From Rhodocyclaceae bacterium UBA5602 (lineage in GTDB: Bacteria > Pseudomonadota > Gammaproteobacteria > Burkholderiales > Rhodocyclaceae), in contig DILC01000075.1 in the NCBI GenBank assembly GCA_002424865.1, positions 1-16,677 on the forward strand: a DNA stretch of 16,677 nt, read 5' to 3'. Below, in pieces: positions 7,617-15,925 of the stretch. A model generated the notes under the pieces. The model saw only the letters and a program-made list of their open reading frames with translations, had not been told where the DNA came from and did no database searches. Positions within the stretch are counted from its first letter, which is position 1. Each line of letters opens with the position of its first letter. The position numbers and the translations under genes are program-made.

Positions 7617-8974
7617 CAACTGAAAAAATACGCCAATTGCTGGTGGTAGAGGATGACCCGGCACTGCAAAAACAAATCCGCTGGTCTTTTGACCAGTACA
7701 ACGTGCTCCTTGCCAATGACCGCGAAAGCGCCTTATCGCAAATACGCCGCCATACCCCGGCCGTCGTCACCATGGATCTCGGGCTGCCACCCAATGCAGA
7801 TGGGGTGAGTGAAGGCTTTAAACTGCTGGAGCAAATTCTCGCCACAGCACCGGACACCAAAATTATCGTCCTGACTGGACAAAACGAGCAAACCAATGCC
7901 CTGCGCGCGATTGCACTTGGCGCTTATGATTTTTTTGTCAAACCATTTGAACCAGAAACGCTGAATTTAACCGTCGAACGTGCCTTCCGGTTTTACGATC
8001 TGCAGCAGGAAAACCGCCGCCTGCAAGCCATGCAGCAACCTGACGCACTGGGCGCCTTGATCACACGCGACCCGGAAATGTTGCGCATTTGCCGCACCAT
8101 AGAAAAAGTTGCCCCGACCAACGCCACGATTTTGCTGCTCGGCGAAAGCGGTACAGGCAAGGAAGTGCTCGCCCGCGGTTTGCATACTGCCTCCCCGCGC
8201 AGCGACACGCGCTTTGTCGCCATTAACTGCGCAGCCATTCCTGAAAACTTGCTGGAAAGCGAACTGTTCGGCTATGAAAAAGGTGCGTTTACCGGTGCGG
8301 TCAAAACCACGCCAGGGAAAATCGAGACAGCACACCAGGGCACGCTCATGCTGGATGAAATTGGTGACTTGCCCATGCCCTTGCAAGCCAAGCTGCTGCG
8401 CTTTTTGCAGGAGCGTGTCATTGAGCGCATAGGCGGCCGACAGGAAATCCCCATTGACGTACGCATTGTTTGCGCAACCCACCAGGATTTAAAAAACCTG
8501 ATTCGTGAAGGCCGCTTCCGGGAAGACCTGTATTACCGGCTTGCGGAAATTGTCATCAATATCCCTCCATTAAGGGATCGCGCAGGCGATGCCGCACTCA
8601 TCGCCCATGCCCTGGTGCGGAAATTTTCCAATGAACAAAACCGCAGCAATCTTTCACTCAGTGCTGAGGCGGTAGAAGCCATTTCCACCTACCCTTGGCC
8701 CGGCAATGTGCGCGAACTGGAAAATTGCCTCAAACGCGCCACCATCATGGCCGATGGCAACAGCCTGACTGTTGATGACATTGGTCTGGATATAGCCTCC
8801 GCAGAAAATGCAGCCCCCCTTGACCTGCGCACCATTCGTGACAATGCCGAGCGCCAGGCCGTCATTGTGGCCATTAGCCGCAGCAATAACAATCTTGTCC
8901 GTGCCGCTGATTTGCTCGGTATCAGCCGACCAACCCTGTATGATTTGATGCATAAATTCGGCCTCAAGAGCTGA
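7613..8974 (+). CDS. prsR: PEP-CTERM-box sigma-54 response regulator PrsR
   Basis: PrsR is the NtrC-type response regulator paired with PrsK. The 453-residue protein has a receiver domain (1-125) with acidic pocket Glu13/Asp14/Asp15 and phospho-acceptor Asp55. A sigma-54 AAA+ domain follows, with Walker A GESGTGKE (177-184), the sigma-54 contact loop GAFTGA (224-229) and Walker B LMLDEIGD (Asp248, Glu249). A Fis-type helix-turn-helix (about 420-450, AADLLGISRPTLYDLM) ends the protein. It should activate sigma-54 promoters when phosphorylated by PrsK; in Zoogloea the PrsK/PrsR pair with RpoN is reported to drive PEP-CTERM genes needed for floc formation. Its start overlaps the prsK stop by 4 bases, implying translational coupling. 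No PEP-CTERM target gene is present in this window. Confidence 0.95.
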   Translation: MTTEKIRQLLVVEDDPALQKQIRWSFDQYNVLLANDRESALSQIRRHTPAVVTMDLGLPPNADGVSEGFKLLEQILATAPDTKIIVLTGQNEQTNALRAIALGAYDFFVKPFEPETLNLTVERAFRFYDLQQENRRLQAMQQPDALGALITRDPEMLRICRTIEKVAPTNATILLLGESGTGKEVLARGLHTASPRSDTRFVAINCAAIPENLLESELFGYEKGAFTGAVKTTPGKIETAHQGTLMLDEIGDLPMPLQAKLLRFLQERVIERIGGRQEIPIDVRIVCATHQDLKNLIREGRFREDLYYRLAEIVINIPPLRDRAGDAALIAHALVRKFSNEQNRSNLSLSAEAVEAISTYPWPGNVRELENCLKRATIMADGNSLTVDDIGLDIASAENAAPLDLRTIRDNAERQAVIVAISRSNNNLVRAADLLGISRPTLYDLMHKFGLKS

Positions 8975-9012
8975 ATGCCCGCCTAATAAGCATTATTTAA
9001 AAGGATCCCTCC

Positions 9013-11790
9013 ATGCAACTCGCCGTCCGTCAAAGTTTTGCTCATATGGCCGCCATCACCGCCACGCTCATTGCACTGGGATGCAGCAACAGTTCACCGG
9101 AAAAAATGATGGCATCCGCAAAGGCCTACTTGCAGAAGGACGATACTGCTGCTGCAATCATTCAAATCAAGAATATCCTCAATGAAAACCCGAATTCCAC
9201 TGATGCGCGGCTTTTATTAGCCCAAGCCTTGCTGGAAAGTGGCGACCCGGTTGGCGCAGAGGTGGAGCTAAGAAAAGCCGTGGAGCTCAAGGCGCCCACA
9301 GGCAAAACTGCGCCCTTATTAGCCAAGACGTTGCTGGCGCAAGGCAAGCCACAGAAAGCCATTGATGAATTTGCACAAGCCAAAACGGATACCAATGAAG
9401 AAAATGCCAGTCTGAAAACCATTATCGGCCACGGCTACACCGCCTTGGGAAATATTGACCTGGCTCAAGCAGCCTATCATGGCGCGTTAAGCGCCCAACC
9501 AGCCTATGCCCCTGCCCAGCTCGGTTTGGCCCGCTTATCGGCCATCAAGGGCAGTTTTACCGAAGCGCAGCAAATCGTGGACGGCGTACTGCAGAAAAAC
9601 CCGCGCGAAGTCGATGCCTGGCAGTTCAAGGGGGACTTGTACCGCGCCGACAAAAAACCTGCTGACGCCTTGGCAGCATATAAAAAAGTGCTTGAAATCA
9701 AACCCAAGTCCGCCGCCGTTCATGCCAAAATCATCATGCTGCTCATGCAGGAGAAGAAGCCTGACTTGGCGGCCCAGCAGTTAGATGAAATGAAAAAAGT
9801 GGCGGCAAAACTGCCCATCACTGTCTATATGGAAGCGCTGATCGCCTTTGCCAGGCAAGACACCCCCGCCGCCAAAAGGGCGATGGATAATTTTTTGAAA
9901 ATGCAACCGGATAACCCGCAAGGCTTGCAACTTGCCGGCACCATTGCCTATCAACAGCAGTCGGATGTGCAGGCACAAGAGTACTTAACCAAAGCCCTGC
10001 AAAAAGCGCCTCAGCTTGATGACAGCCGCCGCATCCTCGTATTGTCTTACTTGCGTAGCGGTCAGCTTGACAAAGCCGAGGCAGCCTTGCAACCGGTTTT
10101 AGCTGATCAGAAAGCCCTGTCGCCTGAGTGGCTTAAAATCGCCGGGGAGGTCTCCTTGCGGTCAGGCGACACCGACCGGGCCGCAGGCTTTTTCGCCCAG
10201 GCCGCGCTGAAAAATCCGGATGACACGCGCGCCAAAACGGCGCTCGCCTTGACAAAAATGGATAAAGGCCATCCGGAAGAAGCCATGGCCGACCTAACCA
10301 ACATCGCCACCCATGACGAAGGCATTTCAGCCGACATGGCGCTGATTTCCATTGCCCTGCGGCAAAAGAACTTTGACAAAGCCCTCACGGCCATTGCGCA
10401 ATTAGAAAAAAAACAACCCAACTCGCCCATGGTGGCCAACCTGCGCGGTCAAGCACAATTGGGCAAGAAAGACATTCCCGCAGCGCGCCAGCAGTTTGAA
10501 CAAGCCATCGCCCTGAATGCGACTTACTTGCCTGCCGTAACGAACCTGGTTGCGCTTGATTTAGCGGATAAAAAGGTAGATCAGGCAAAAAAACGCTATG
10601 AAACAGTTTTAGCCAAAGAGCCGAAAAACATCTCCGCCATGTTGGCCCTGGCACAACTCAAGGCACGCACGGGCAGCAGCCTGGATGAAGTATCCAGCCT
10701 GGTCAAAAAAGCTGTCGCAACTGAACCAAGCAATCCCATGTCCCGCTTGGCCTTGGTCAGCTTGCTGGTCAGCGCAAAAGACAAGGACAAAGCCCGTACG
10801 GCGGCAGACGAAGCGCTCGCCGCCTTTCCGGACAAGCCTGAAATCCTTGATGCAGCAGCTCAGGCCTACTTGCTCTCGGGCGACACGAATCAGGCGATTG
10901 CCACTTACAACAAACTGATCAACCTCATGCCTAACAACTCGCAGGCTTATTTGCATGCAGCCGAGGCTTACCTGGGAGCGAAAAACAAACAGGCCGCGCG
11001 CGACACCCTGGACAAAGGATTGAATCAGCTCCCCAGCTCGTTGCCGCTGCTGCGCGCCAAAATCATGCTGGATGTAGCAGATGGCAAATTTAACGAGGCA
11101 CTCGCTACGGCACGCAACATGCAAAAAGACCAGCCTAAGTTGTCCGTAGGCTACTTGCTCGAAGGCGATATCCACACCGCCCAAAAATCCTGGAAAGACG
11201 CCGCCACGGCCTACCGCAATGGCCTCAATATCTCGCCCAATGGAGATCTCGCCGGACGGCTTTACCTGGCACTGTTGCAAGACAACCAAACGGCCGCCGC
11301 AAAAAGCGCCGCCGATGCCTGGATAAAAGCACACCCGCAAGACCTTGCGTTCAGGCTTTTCCTTGCCGACACCGCCAATCAGCGTAAGGACTATGCCACT
11401 GCGGTAGGCCTCTATCGCGCCATATTGGCCGTTGCGCCAAAAAATCCGTTGGTGCTGAATAACCTGGCCTGGTCTTTAGGGCAGATGAATGACCCCAAAG
11501 CCACAGCCTATGCTGAAGAAGCGAACAATCTCGCACCAAACCAGCCAGCGATCATGGAAACCCTGGGCTCACTGTATGTTGCCCAAGGCAAAACCGCTGC
11601 CGGCCTGGACTTGCTCGCCAAGGCCGTTGCCCTGGCGCCACAGAATCCTGATCTACAGCTAAGCCAGGCCAGAGCCTTCATTAAAGCGGGCAAAAAAGCG
11701 GAAGCAAAACAAGCCTTGGATAAGCTTGCCAAACTGGGCGACAAATTCGCGGGCCAGGCCGAAGTGCAAATGCTCAGCAAGCGCTTGTAA
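9013..11790 (+). CDS. prsT: XrtA/PEP-CTERM system TPR lipoprotein PrsT
   Basis: The 925-residue product opens with a lipoprotein signal peptide whose lipobox is IALGC, giving lipidated Cys24. The rest is an almost continuous array of tetratricopeptide repeats (for example AQEYLTKALQKAPQ and ALAAYKKVLEIKPK), a superhelical protein-interaction scaffold. Length, lipobox and position after prsK-prsR identify it as PrsT, the PEP-CTERM TPR lipoprotein family. By analogy with other giant TPR envelope proteins it probably helps assemble or export exopolysaccharide or sorted proteins; the exact role is not established. The ATG has a good ribosome site (AAGGA at 9001-9005, 7-base spacer). The 38-base gap after prsR carries only an AT-rich mini-hairpin (AATAA-GCA-TTATT), not a convincing terminator, so co-transcription is likely. 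Confidence 0.94.
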   Translation: MQLAVRQSFAHMAAITATLIALGCSNSSPEKMMASAKAYLQKDDTAAAIIQIKNILNENPNSTDARLLLAQALLESGDPVGAEVELRKAVELKAPTGKTAPLLAKTLLAQGKPQKAIDEFAQAKTDTNEENASLKTIIGHGYTALGNIDLAQAAYHGALSAQPAYAPAQLGLARLSAIKGSFTEAQQIVDGVLQKNPREVDAWQFKGDLYRADKKPADALAAYKKVLEIKPKSAAVHAKIIMLLMQEKKPDLAAQQLDEMKKVAAKLPITVYMEALIAFARQDTPAAKRAMDNFLKMQPDNPQGLQLAGTIAYQQQSDVQAQEYLTKALQKAPQLDDSRRILVLSYLRSGQLDKAEAALQPVLADQKALSPEWLKIAGEVSLRSGDTDRAAGFFAQAALKNPDDTRAKTALALTKMDKGHPEEAMADLTNIATHDEGISADMALISIALRQKNFDKALTAIAQLEKKQPNSPMVANLRGQAQLGKKDIPAARQQFEQAIALNATYLPAVTNLVALDLADKKVDQAKKRYETVLAKEPKNISAMLALAQLKARTGSSLDEVSSLVKKAVATEPSNPMSRLALVSLLVSAKDKDKARTAADEALAAFPDKPEILDAAAQAYLLSGDTNQAIATYNKLINLMPNNSQAYLHAAEAYLGAKNKQAARDTLDKGLNQLPSSLPLLRAKIMLDVADGKFNEALATARNMQKDQPKLSVGYLLEGDIHTAQKSWKDAATAYRNGLNISPNGDLAGRLYLALLQDNQTAAAKSAADAWIKAHPQDLAFRLFLADTANQRKDYATAVGLYRAILAVAPKNPLVLNNLAWSLGQMNDPKATAYAEEANNLAPNQPAIMETLGSLYVAQGKTAAGLDLLAKAVALAPQNPDLQLSQARAFIKAGKKAEAKQALDKLAKLGDKFAGQAEVQMLSKRL

Positions 11791-11819
11791 TTGCCCCAAC
11801 TGCGAAGTCAAACCAGACG

Positions 11820-12794
11820 ATGGGCGTCCTCCACAGAATAGCCACGCCACCCTTGCGCAGGCTCACCGCAAGGGTGGGTGCCAAGCTTGGTGGCGCATCC
11901 ACACCGGTCATTTTTCTGCTGGGCTTTACCTTCCTCGCCGTGTTGCCAGCGCCGACTTTTGCCGAGTCCGTATCAAGGCAAGCGACTGGAGCCGCCACCT
12001 GGCGCGAAGAAGCGCTGGCCTTGGAACATGGTGAAGGCATCGCAAAAAACCCCGCTAAAGCGGCTGAACTCTATTGCAAAGGCGCCAAGGCAGGAGATGC
12101 TGAAGCGCACTACAGTCTTGCCTGGATGTACATGAACGGCCGCGGCTTGCCGCGCAATGACGCTTGGGCCGCCTATCTTTTCAAACAGGCGGCAGGCCAA
12201 GGCCATGCACCCTCGCAAAAAATGCTGGCTTTTGTTGGCGAACCGTCGGCAGATCCCCCCGAATGCCTGCGCCAGCCGAATGATCAGAGGCTCCCCAGCA
12301 ACAGTGAAGACTGGGGGTTTAGCGACGAAAAACAGCGGCGGCTGGCCGCGCTTATTAGCCGTCTTGCGCCGGAATATGGCGTCTCCCCGCAATTTGCCTA
12401 TGCTGTTGCAAGAACGGAATCCAACCTGAATCCCAAGGCCGTCTCGCCAAAAAACGCGCAAGGCTTAATGCAGCTGATCCCCGATACGTCAGCACGCTTT
12501 AACGTCAAAAAACCGTTTGACCCGGAGCAAAATATCCGAGGCGGCTTAGCCTATCTGCGCTGGTTACTGGCCTATTTTCGCGGTGATGTGGCACTCGTTG
12601 CCGCCGCTTACAACGCCGGAGAAGGAGCCGTCAATCAATATCTGGGCGTTCCGCCATATCAGGAAACACGCCAGTACGTTAAACGCATCCTTGCCGCTTT
12701 CCCGCAACGGGAACACCCTTTTAACCCAGCGATTACCGACCCCTCGCCCAACATGGTGCGAATTGCAAAGCGCATGGGCAAGGCAACACAATAG
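11820..12794 (+). CDS. Lytic transglycosylase (SLT domain) with Sel1 repeats
   Basis: The 324-residue protein has a signal peptide with a long N-region, a hydrophobic core from about Pro29, and a likely cleavage after PAPTFA (48). Two Sel1-like repeats follow (about 60-138, GDAEAHYSLAWMYMNGRGL and a degenerate second), then a family 1 SLT lysozyme-like domain (about 175-315). The catalytic glutamate is Glu200 in ARTESNLNP, supported by the GLMQLIP and AAYNAGEGAV motifs. It should cleave peptidoglycan in the periplasm to 1,6-anhydro products, perhaps making room for an envelope assembly. It lies 29 bases after prsT and 8 bases before the protease gene. The ribosome site is weak (GAAG 12 bases upstream), so the exact start, and hence the long N-region, is uncertain. 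Confidence 0.9.
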   Translation: MGVLHRIATPPLRRLTARVGAKLGGASTPVIFLLGFTFLAVLPAPTFAESVSRQATGAATWREEALALEHGEGIAKNPAKAAELYCKGAKAGDAEAHYSLAWMYMNGRGLPRNDAWAAYLFKQAAGQGHAPSQKMLAFVGEPSADPPECLRQPNDQRLPSNSEDWGFSDEKQRRLAALISRLAPEYGVSPQFAYAVARTESNLNPKAVSPKNAQGLMQLIPDTSARFNVKKPFDPEQNIRGGLAYLRWLLAYFRGDVALVAAAYNAGEGAVNQYLGVPPYQETRQYVKRILAAFPQREHPFNPAITDPSPNMVRIAKRMGKATQ

Positions 12795-12802
12795 AACCTG
12801 AT

Positions 12803-13591
12803 ATGGCCCTGATGCGCTACTTCTGGACGTTTGCCTGCCTGCTTGGCCTGATTGGGCATAAACAAATTGCTCATGCTGATCTGGTCGATACCATCCCCAC
12901 CATCAAACCAGCCATTGTCGTTGTCGGCACATTCAGCCCGCTGCGCAATCCACAATTTCAAATGCGTGGCACTGGGTTTGCTGTCGGCGATGGCTCAGTG
13001 ATTGCCACCAATGAACACGTCATTGCCGCACCGCTTGACTTGGCGCAACAAGAAACACTGGCGATTCTGGTTCGGCGCGGCACGCTGCTTGAGCGACGCA
13101 TGGCGAGACTGCACGTCACGGATGAAGACCACGACCTCGCGCTACTCAAAATCACCGGCTCCGCCCTACCCGCGCTGAAAATCGCATCGCCAGACCAAGC
13201 AGTGCGCGAGGGGCAAGCCATCGCCTTCACGGGCTTCCCGCTGGGCGGTGTCTTGGGGTTTTCACCGGTCACACATCGTGGCGTCATTTCCTCCATCACC
13301 CCGATTGTGCTGCCCGCCAACCATGCAGTGCAACTCAACGAAAAATCCATCCGCCGCCTGCGCAGTGGCGCTTTTGCCATCTATCAACTCGATGCCACCG
13401 CCTATCCTGGCAATAGTGGCGGGCCGCTGTTCAATATCGACACGGGTGAAGTCCTGGGCATTTTGAACATGGTGTTTGTCAAAGGCACAAAAGAATCCGC
13501 GCTGGAAAAACCCTCAGGCATTAGCTACGCCATTCCCGCCATTTATTTACAAGGGCTTTTATCTCGCCATGCCGACAAACTCGCGCCTTGA
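12803..13591 (+). CDS. Secreted trypsin-like serine protease (S1C/DegP-like, no PDZ)
   Basis: The 262-residue protein has a short signal peptide ending in IAHA (25) and a single trypsin-like domain. The triad is visible: His72 in ATNEHVI, Asp111 in DHDLALLKI and Ser205 in YPGNSGGPLF. These motifs resemble the DegP/HtrA group, but the chain ends right after the protease domain with no PDZ domain, so substrate recognition must differ from DegP. It should act in the periplasm or outside the cell. It starts 8 bases after the transglycosylase stop with no strong ribosome site, which suggests translational coupling. Being last in the prs unit, it may process or quality-control surface proteins; that role is inference. 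An in-frame ATG at 12812 is an alternative start. Confidence 0.9.
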   Translation: MALMRYFWTFACLLGLIGHKQIAHADLVDTIPTIKPAIVVVGTFSPLRNPQFQMRGTGFAVGDGSVIATNEHVIAAPLDLAQQETLAILVRRGTLLERRMARLHVTDEDHDLALLKITGSALPALKIASPDQAVREGQAIAFTGFPLGGVLGFSPVTHRGVISSITPIVLPANHAVQLNEKSIRRLRSGAFAIYQLDATAYPGNSGGPLFNIDTGEVLGILNMVFVKGTKESALEKPSGISYAIPAIYLQGLLSRHADKLAP

Positions 13592-13592
13592 A

Positions 13593-13617
13593 CCTGGCTC
13601 GCGAGAATTTAGCCAGG
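13593..13617. terminator. Hairpin between the convergent protease and nucleotidyltransferase genes
   Basis: CCTGGCT (13593-13599) and AGCCAGG (13611-13617) form a perfect 7-pair stem around an 11-base loop that contains TCGCGA. It fills the 17-base gap between two convergent genes and runs into the last codons of the nucleotidyltransferase. Neither strand has a U-tract after it, so it is a weak candidate for bidirectional termination and might instead be a 3'-end stabilising or rho-assisted element. Confidence 0.4.
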
Positions 13618-14715
13618 CGCCTGCGCTTTACGGCTGAGCCCGGCCGTCGCCTTATGCCATAAATGCCTTGCCAGCAAATGAACGGGCAGACGCAAGGCAA
13701 TTTCACGAACAAACAAAACTTGATCCGCCAACCCTTGCGTCCTTGGTCGGGTTTGTGGATGGCGCGTGGTGGCAGCGCAGCGCAAAAGCCAAGCAACGGT
13801 GCCAGTCCTGGCCATCGCCTCTGCTGGCAAGGGCGTGCGAAAAATGTGGTGGCACAAAGCAAACGCGATGCGCACGGTCTTGCCCAGCCCCACTGAATCA
13901 GCGCGTGCCAACACCTGAAAAATAAAATCCGGCGTCTTGGCAACAAAATGCCGTACGAGTAAATCAATATCCCATAAATCCCGCAAACCACGTTCAAATT
14001 CAGAATTCAGCAGCAAATGGCTTGCCGCATGCAAGACCATGTCTTCATCCTGCAAGCGATACCAATTTCCTTCGCCGGGCACAGCGACCGCCGCCGCAAC
14101 CATAGCCGCAGAGTCAATCTGCACCCGACCCGTTGGCATGGCCAGCGAATGATGCAAATCAACGGTTGTTCCACGCTGCAGATGCGTCATGGGGGGGATT
14201 TCATGCGCCCACTCGCGGTAATAGCGCTGGTCATAGGCATCCTGCCTGGCCACTGCCCAGCCGCCCAGCATCAAGGCCGCTTCAGCGTGGGCAATGAAAG
14301 GCTTTGCTACCAGCAGGTCAATGTCCGAAAATATCCGCCCCCGGGCTGCAGGCAGGCCTGCCGCACAATACGCCGCGCCTTTGAGCAACAGCACGCGCGT
14401 GCCTAAACCGGCTAAGGCCTTGCCCAAAAATGCCAGCTCTTGCTGCACTGCATGCGCCAAACTATCGCTTTGCATCAGCGCCGCTTGCATGTGCTGTGAT
14501 ATTTGGACTACTACTTGCTGAGGTAGCTTTTGAGACGTTTTTTCTGGCAAGGATAAAAATACCGCTTCATCTGCCATCAGCACGCTAGCCACACGCGACA
14601 TCACCCCACAGGCGCGCGCCTCTGCCAGCAACAGGCTCCAGGCTTCTTCATCAAAACCCGCCCCGCGGGTATGATCAGCCAGAAAAGCAAGCAAAGGTGA
14701 CGGCACTTTCTTCAT
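13609..14715 (-). CDS. Nucleotidyltransferase family protein (NTP_transf_5 type) of the HprK-A module
   Basis: The 368-residue protein carries the hallmark of this family: VLLLKGAAY (Lys112-Gly113) followed by SDIDLLV, whose Asp131 and Asp133 should bind metal, and VDLHHSL near residue 188. No signal peptide is seen, so it should be cytoplasmic. NTP_transf_5 proteins have no general assigned substrate. In some lasso-peptide clusters a homologue sits beside an HPr-kinase-like enzyme, and for pseudomycoidin it was reported to add sugars to the phosphate placed by the kinase. The start codon overlaps the stop of the kinase gene (ATGA), so the two are translationally coupled and probably act in sequence. 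The family is confident from motifs; the substrate is unknown. Confidence 0.85.
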   Translation of the reverse strand: MKKVPSPLLAFLADHTRGAGFDEEAWSLLLAEARACGVMSRVASVLMADEAVFLSLPEKTSQKLPQQVVVQISQHMQAALMQSDSLAHAVQQELAFLGKALAGLGTRVLLLKGAAYCAAGLPAARGRIFSDIDLLVAKPFIAHAEAALMLGGWAVARQDAYDQRYYREWAHEIPPMTHLQRGTTVDLHHSLAMPTGRVQIDSAAMVAAAVAVPGEGNWYRLQDEDMVLHAASHLLLNSEFERGLRDLWDIDLLVRHFVAKTPDFIFQVLARADSVGLGKTVRIAFALCHHIFRTPLPAEAMARTGTVAWLLRCAATTRHPQTRPRTQGLADQVLFVREIALRLPVHLLARHLWHKATAGLSRKAQAPG

Positions 14716-15650
14716 CCGTCAATATCCGCCAATAAGTCGTCCAATGCTTCTAAAGCATCATCAAAAGAGGAGTACTCAAGTTCCCATGCAGATGCAGCCT
14801 GCACCAGATCGGCCAGCCGGCTAAACCCGAGCGAGCCCAACACCGCATAATTAAACGACTGGCCAATCAAGCGCATCGCCGCCTCCCCAGCGCCAACTGG
14901 CTGCACCCGCAAAGGCGCGCCAGCCGTCCATTGCGGGAAAATAATCAAGCGCGGGGGGGCTAACTCCAGTGCGCGTTCAACCGCATCATCCGGCGCACGC
15001 ATGTGCGCTACCGTGCCTTTTTGCGTATCGAACGCTGAAGGACCGAAGCGCGCTTGCGGATGTCTTTTTTTAATCAAGTCGATGGATTGATTTTTCAAGC
15101 TCACAGGACGCGGGAAAGGCACCAGCCGTAACGGGTTTTGTTCGTCCTCGGCAGCGCCATCAATCAATGCCAATTCGTCTGAAAAAAGCCGCCAGCCACT
15201 ATTGGCCAAAGCAGCCGTCAAGGTACTTTTACCGCTGCCGGACGCCGCAGCCAACATGACACCCTGGCCGTGCTTTTCAACAACTGCGGAATGCAGAACC
15301 AGATATTGATGCACCGAGCTACCGACCGTCCAGTTAAACCCCCACTCAAACAACGCATGGGCACTGTCCACCGGCATCGGCAAAAAAGGCGCCTGCCCCG
15401 ACAAGGAAAACATTGCGTTACGCCGAAACCAGCGCCGCAGAGGTGAGGCCGGATGGATCGCCAGGTCAAAGTCGTAATAACCGCCGCTAACCGAAACCGG
15501 GTAATGCGCATAAACATCCCGCAAGCCTGCCCGTAAAGAGGCAATCCCTGTTTCCAGGCGGATAGCCATGCAACCCACCTGCAAACGAAATGAACCATCC
15601 CGCAAGCTCCGCGCAAAATCAGCCTCGGTGATGTCAGCCAGCCTTAGCAT
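14712..15650 (-). CDS. HprK-related kinase A
   Basis: The 312-residue protein resembles the C-terminal catalytic half of HPr(Ser) kinase/phosphorylase. LHSAVVEKHGQGVML leads into the P-loop ASGSGKST (Lys141), then GWRLFSDELALID. By eye, His120 aligns with the conserved catalytic His of HprK, and Asp158-Glu159 with its Asp-Asp pair. The N-terminal 110 residues are not the HprK N-domain; they include a Tyr/Phe/Trp-rich part and are probably specific to this group. The neighbours, a PqqD-like protein and a nucleotidyltransferase, match what databases call the HPr-rel-A system. It should phosphorylate a protein or peptide, since lasso-peptide kinases of this fold act on a Ser. The gene overlaps the PqqD gene by 7 bases and the nucleotidyltransferase by 4. 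No HPr gene is present here. Confidence 0.88.
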   Translation of the reverse strand: MLRLADITEADFARSLRDGSFRLQVGCMAIRLETGIASLRAGLRDVYAHYPVSVSGGYYDFDLAIHPASPLRRWFRRNAMFSLSGQAPFLPMPVDSAHALFEWGFNWTVGSSVHQYLVLHSAVVEKHGQGVMLAAASGSGKSTLTAALANSGWRLFSDELALIDGAAEDEQNPLRLVPFPRPVSLKNQSIDLIKKRHPQARFGPSAFDTQKGTVAHMRAPDDAVERALELAPPRLIIFPQWTAGAPLRVQPVGAGEAAMRLIGQSFNYAVLGSLGFSRLADLVQAASAWELEYSSFDDALEALDDLLADIDG

Positions 15651-15886
15651 GAGGCAAGCAAGCCTGCTTGTACCAAGGCTTTAATCATTTCCTCACGTTC
15701 TTTTTGGTCCAGATGCAATGCGCAACCACGACCAAAGCCGCTCACTTTTGCAGACATCTGGCCTTCGGTCATCGCCATAAAAAATTCCCACACAGTGGTG
15801 GGAATTAAATGCGTGGCACGTGTTGTTGGATTGTAGACCAGCACGCCATCCTCGCAGAGACGAACGTCAAGGTTTATGCAAAACAC
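15644..15886 (-). CDS. HPr-rel-A system PqqD family peptide chaperone
   Basis: This 80-residue protein has the PqqD/RRE (RiPP recognition element) pattern: a beta-strand start (INLDVRLCEDGVLVYNPTT), a middle LIPTTVWEFFMAM helix, and a final helix ending LVQAGLLA. PqqD-like proteins bind a leader peptide and present it to a modifying enzyme; here the next gene is the kinase. The start is GTG at 15886; the only in-frame codons between it and the upstream stop are ATT and CGA, and the ribosome site is poor. Its stop lies 7 bases inside the kinase gene. The 64 bases to the preceding Tat-protein gene contain no terminator, so it may be read from that gene's promoter. Confidence 0.82.
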   Translation of the reverse strand: MFCINLDVRLCEDGVLVYNPTTRATHLIPTTVWEFFMAMTEGQMSAKVSGFGRGCALHLDQKEREEMIKALVQAGLLASC

Positions 15887-15925
15887 TCGAATAAATTACG
15901 TACTGTGCAATGATAAAGATAAAGG

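Noticed and set aside
10609..11340. 243-residue frame antisense to prsT
   Set aside because: It overlaps the TPR array completely, has no ribosome site or known motif, and is best explained as a shadow of the prsT codon bias.
11881..11890. 10-base palindrome CCAAGCTTGG as an operator
   Set aside because: It lies within the signal-peptide codons of the transglycosylase, without a matching second site or nearby promoter.
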